Assembly: GCA_023392135.1 (NCBI GenBank)
Contig: JAEVZQ010000424.1
Location: forward strand, 1 to 8,125
DNA length: 8,125 bases
Source of the DNA: Pseudomonadota bacterium
Lineage (GTDB): Bacteria > Pseudomonadota > Alphaproteobacteria > Rhizobiales > Hyphomicrobiaceae
Direction of reading: 5' to 3'
Shown: in pieces, positions 6,456 to 8,125 of the stretch
Position numbering within the stretch: position 1 is the stretch's first letter
How the letters are laid out: every line of letters starts with the position of its first letter
Notes under the pieces: generated by a model
Seen by the model: the letters and a program-made list of their open reading frames with translations, nothing else
What the model was told of the DNA's origin: nothing
The model's database searches: none
Translations under genes and position numbers: made by a program

Positions 6456-7259
6456 ATGACGCGCGTTATCGAGGCGCCGACGGCCACCAAATTTCCACCC
6501 GAGGCGCGCGGATGCGTCGTCGTCTGTGGCAGCCATGGCGGGCGATACCCGGCGTATCTCGCAGCTTCGGCCGGGCTCCGCGCCGTCATCTTCAACGATG
6601 CGGGCGTTGGTCGTGACAATGCAGGGATCGCATCCCTGGCGCTACTCGGGGCGGGCGGCATGGCGGCGGCCACCGTCTCGCATATGAGTGCGCGCATCGG
6701 CGAGCCGGCCGACATGCTCGCGCGCGGCATCATCTCCCACGCAAATGAGCCAGCTCAGCGATTGGGCGTCGAGCCCGGCATGTCCTGCCGGGTCGCGGCG
6801 GAGCACCTTCACGGGGCGGAGGTCCGTCGCGTGGATATTCCTCCGTCCACCGAGGCGCGGAGCGTGCTCGCCCCGGAAGGTGCCGTCCGCCGGCTAGTGC
6901 TGATCGACTCGGCCGCGATGGTCGTCCCCGAGGACACGGAACAGATCATCATCACCGGCTCGCACGGAGGTCTCGTTGGCGGAGATCCAGCGCTCGCGCT
7001 GCAGGTCGATGGTTTTGCAGCCATCTATAACGATGCGGGAATCGGCATCGATGAAGCCGGTCTCGCCCGCCTCCCCGCGCTCGAACGTCGCAACATCCCG
7101 GCCTTCACCGTGACGGCCGCAAGTGCTCGTATTGGCGAGGCCGTATCCACCTACGAAGACGGAGTGATTTCCGCCGCGAACGCACCGGCCCGTGCGCTCG
7201 GGGCATTGCCGGGTTTGCAGGCCAAAGCCGTCCTACTGGCCTGGGCGGACGGCACGTGA
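6456..7259 (+). CDS. Uncharacterised two-repeat protein with paired GSHGG / NDAG / SARIGE motifs
   Basis: I do not recognise the family of this 267-residue protein. It consists of two homologous halves, residues about 19-118 and 162-262, offset by 143-145. Each half has a hydrophobic strand then GSHGG (25-29 and 168-172), an alpha-helical stretch, a strand ending in NDAG (47-50 and 192-195), G-x-D-x-AG, a TV strand (73-74 and 218-219), SARIGE (78-83 and 223-228), then IS-x-x-N-x-PA and LG-x-x-PG. The strand-loop-helix rhythm suggests an alpha/beta enzyme-like fold, with conserved His, Asp, Arg and Glu as possible active residues. The linker at 119-161 contains PEGAVRRLVLIDSAAM. There is no signal peptide or membrane segment, so it is probably cytoplasmic. 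The ATG at 6456 has AAGG 6 bases upstream. It is divergent from the IclR regulator and precedes a TRAP binding protein, which suggests a catabolic or accessory role for the same substrate. No function is assigned. Confidence 0.88.
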   Translation: MTRVIEAPTATKFPPEARGCVVVCGSHGGRYPAYLAASAGLRAVIFNDAGVGRDNAGIASLALLGAGGMAAATVSHMSARIGEPADMLARGIISHANEPAQRLGVEPGMSCRVAAEHLHGAEVRRVDIPPSTEARSVLAPEGAVRRLVLIDSAAMVVPEDTEQIIITGSHGGLVGGDPALALQVDGFAAIYNDAGIGIDEAGLARLPALERRNIPAFTVTAASARIGEAVSTYEDGVISAANAPARALGALPGLQAKAVLLAWADGT

Positions 7260-7281
7260 TCCGGGCCCAATATTGAAGACA

Positions 7282-7303
7282 CTGGCGAGCGTGTTGCTGC
7301 CGG
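7282..7303 (+). promoter_or_regulatory. Small imperfect hairpin after the uncharacterised gene
   Basis: CTGGCGAGC and GCTGCCGG can pair around loop GTGTT, giving eight pairs (one G-T) with one bulged G. No T-run follows, so it is at most a weak terminator or a message-stability structure. It lies 22 bases past the stop at 7259. Confidence 0.25.
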
Positions 7304-7314
7304 ACACCGAAGCA

Positions 7315-7326
7315 TCAAGCGCTTGA
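7315..7326. promoter_or_regulatory. 12-bp perfect palindrome TCAAGCGCTTGA upstream of the second dctP-like gene
   Basis: TCAAGC is followed directly by its reverse complement GCTTGA. It lies 30 bases before the ATG at 7357 and just ahead of the purine-rich ribosome site. Perfect symmetry and position suit an operator for a dimeric regulator. Without a loop it would form only a poor hairpin. A chance origin cannot be excluded. Confidence 0.35.
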
Positions 7327-7356
7327 AGCGCAAATACGGACGAGGAAAGGGAAGAA

Positions 7357-8125
7357 ATGAAAAAATCAGTCTGGGGAGCTCTGGCAGGGCTCGGCCTCGC
7401 CATAGGCATAGCCACGTCGGCTACAGCACAGACCGTCACACTCAAGATGGCGCACATCTATACGCCAGGAAACATCTGGTTCGAGGTCGCCGAGGACTAC
7501 GCCAAGCGCGTCGCCGAGCGCTCCGGCGGCAAGATCAAGATCGAGATCGCGCATTCCGGCACGACAGGCGACTGGCCGCAATCCATCGAAGGCCTGCTGA
7601 TCGGCACCAATGACATCGTGCTGCAGTCCGTCGGCACGCTGGACCGCTATAACACGATCGCCGGCATCGAGGCTTATCCCTACCTCATCCGCGACATTAC
7701 CCATTTCAAGTCGGTCTACTACGGACCCATCGGCCGCGAGCTGTTCGGCGAGATCGCCAAGAAGACCGGCTTCCACATCGTCGGCGCGGGTTATCGCGGC
7801 GCCCGGCAGATGAGCTCGAACAAGCTCGTCGAGAAGCTCGATGATCTGAAAGGCGTCAAGCTCCGCGTGCCGCCGCTGAAGATGTACCGGCTGACCTGGG
7901 AATATCTCGGCGCCAGCCCCGTGCCGATGGGCGTCGCCGAGCTCTTCACCTCGCTGCAGCAGGGTGTTGTCGACGGCCAGGAGAACCCGCTCGAGGTGAT
8001 CGAGGACCAGAAGTTCGACGAGGTCCAGAAGTACGTCATCGAGACCGGCCACGTTCTTGGCGCCATGACGTTCATCTTCTCCGATGCGAAGTTCAAGTCG
8101 CTGCCTGAGGAGACGCGCAAGATCC
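7357..8125 (+). CDS. Second TRAP transporter solute-binding protein, DctP family (cut by window edge)
   Basis: The first 256 residues of a periplasmic TRAP binding protein are visible, about three quarters of the usual length. Residues 1-24 are a Sec signal peptide (MKKSVWGALAG, a hydrophobic core, ATA before Q25). Family features follow: EVAEDYAKRVAERSGGKIKI near 46-65, DIVLQSVGTLDRY near 87-99, LDDLKGVKLRVPP near 160-173 and GVVDGQENP at 203-211. Arg170 in KLRV is at the place of the carboxylate-binding arginine. The ATG at 7357 has a GGAAAGGGAAG purine tract just upstream. It differs widely from the DctP protein encoded at 2474-3514 (for example KLRVPPLKMYRLT against KIRVVGSPLFNDT), so it is not a recent copy. 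DctQ and DctM partners probably follow beyond the edge, but that is inference. Confidence 0.93.
   Translation, partial: MKKSVWGALAGLGLAIGIATSATAQTVTLKMAHIYTPGNIWFEVAEDYAKRVAERSGGKIKIEIAHSGTTGDWPQSIEGLLIGTNDIVLQSVGTLDRYNTIAGIEAYPYLIRDITHFKSVYYGPIGRELFGEIAKKTGFHIVGAGYRGARQMSSNKLVEKLDDLKGVKLRVPPLKMYRLTWEYLGASPVPMGVAELFTSLQQGVVDGQENPLEVIEDQKFDEVQKYVIETGHVLGAMTFIFSDAKFKSLPEETRKI

Noticed and set aside
6384..6536. 51-codon N-terminal extension of the IclR regulator
   Set aside because: It would overlap the start of the divergent gene at 6456 and adds residues with no likeness to the family.
6456..7259. Assignment of the two-repeat protein to the cyclic amide hydrolase (barbiturase/AtzD) family
   Set aside because: That family has three repeats and Ser-Lys signatures that I do not see; the motifs here are different.
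7366..8052. Minus-strand open frame of 228 codons opposite the second binding protein
   Set aside because: It is the antisense of a gene with a signal peptide and conserved TRAP motifs; the Leu/Asp/Gly-rich product resembles no family.

Overview
The window looks like GC-rich chromosomal DNA of a proteobacterium, most likely an alphaproteobacterium. This is inferred from strong G/C bias at third codon positions, the types of genes present, and several periplasmic TRAP-transporter parts. It is packed with genes: eight protein-coding genes in two divergent transcription units. The longest non-coding stretch is about 100 bases, and I see no rRNA, tRNA, CRISPR array, insertion sequence or prophage gene.

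Left and centre (minus strand, read from 6383 down to 1): an IclR-family regulator is followed by seven-gene-operon-like spacing of E1 alpha and E1 beta subunits of a thiamine-diphosphate (TPP) 2-oxoacid dehydrogenase, a complete three-part TRAP transporter (DctP, DctQ, DctM), and the N-terminal part of an acetolactate-synthase-like TPP enzyme cut by the left edge. Counting the regulator, seven genes lie in one direction. Gaps are -4 to about 16 bp except for dctP-dctQ (85 bp), where a strong 15-bp-arm hairpin lies just after the dctP stop. No E2 or E3 gene lies between the E1 genes and the transporter.

Right (plus strand, from 6456): a 267-residue protein that I cannot assign to a named family, built of two clearly homologous halves, each carrying GSHGG, NDAG and SARIGE motifs. 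After about 97 bp containing a 12-bp perfect palindrome comes a second TRAP solute-binding protein, cut by the right edge.

How they may work together (inference): the IclR protein probably controls both divergent units from the 72-bp gap at 6384-6455. TRAP binding proteins usually bind carboxylates, and both TPP enzymes belong to families acting on 2-oxoacids. The simplest reading is uptake and catabolism of a 2-oxo or 2-hydroxy carboxylate. The substrate cannot be read from the sequence. The second binding protein suggests another transporter, or a second specificity, just beyond the right edge.
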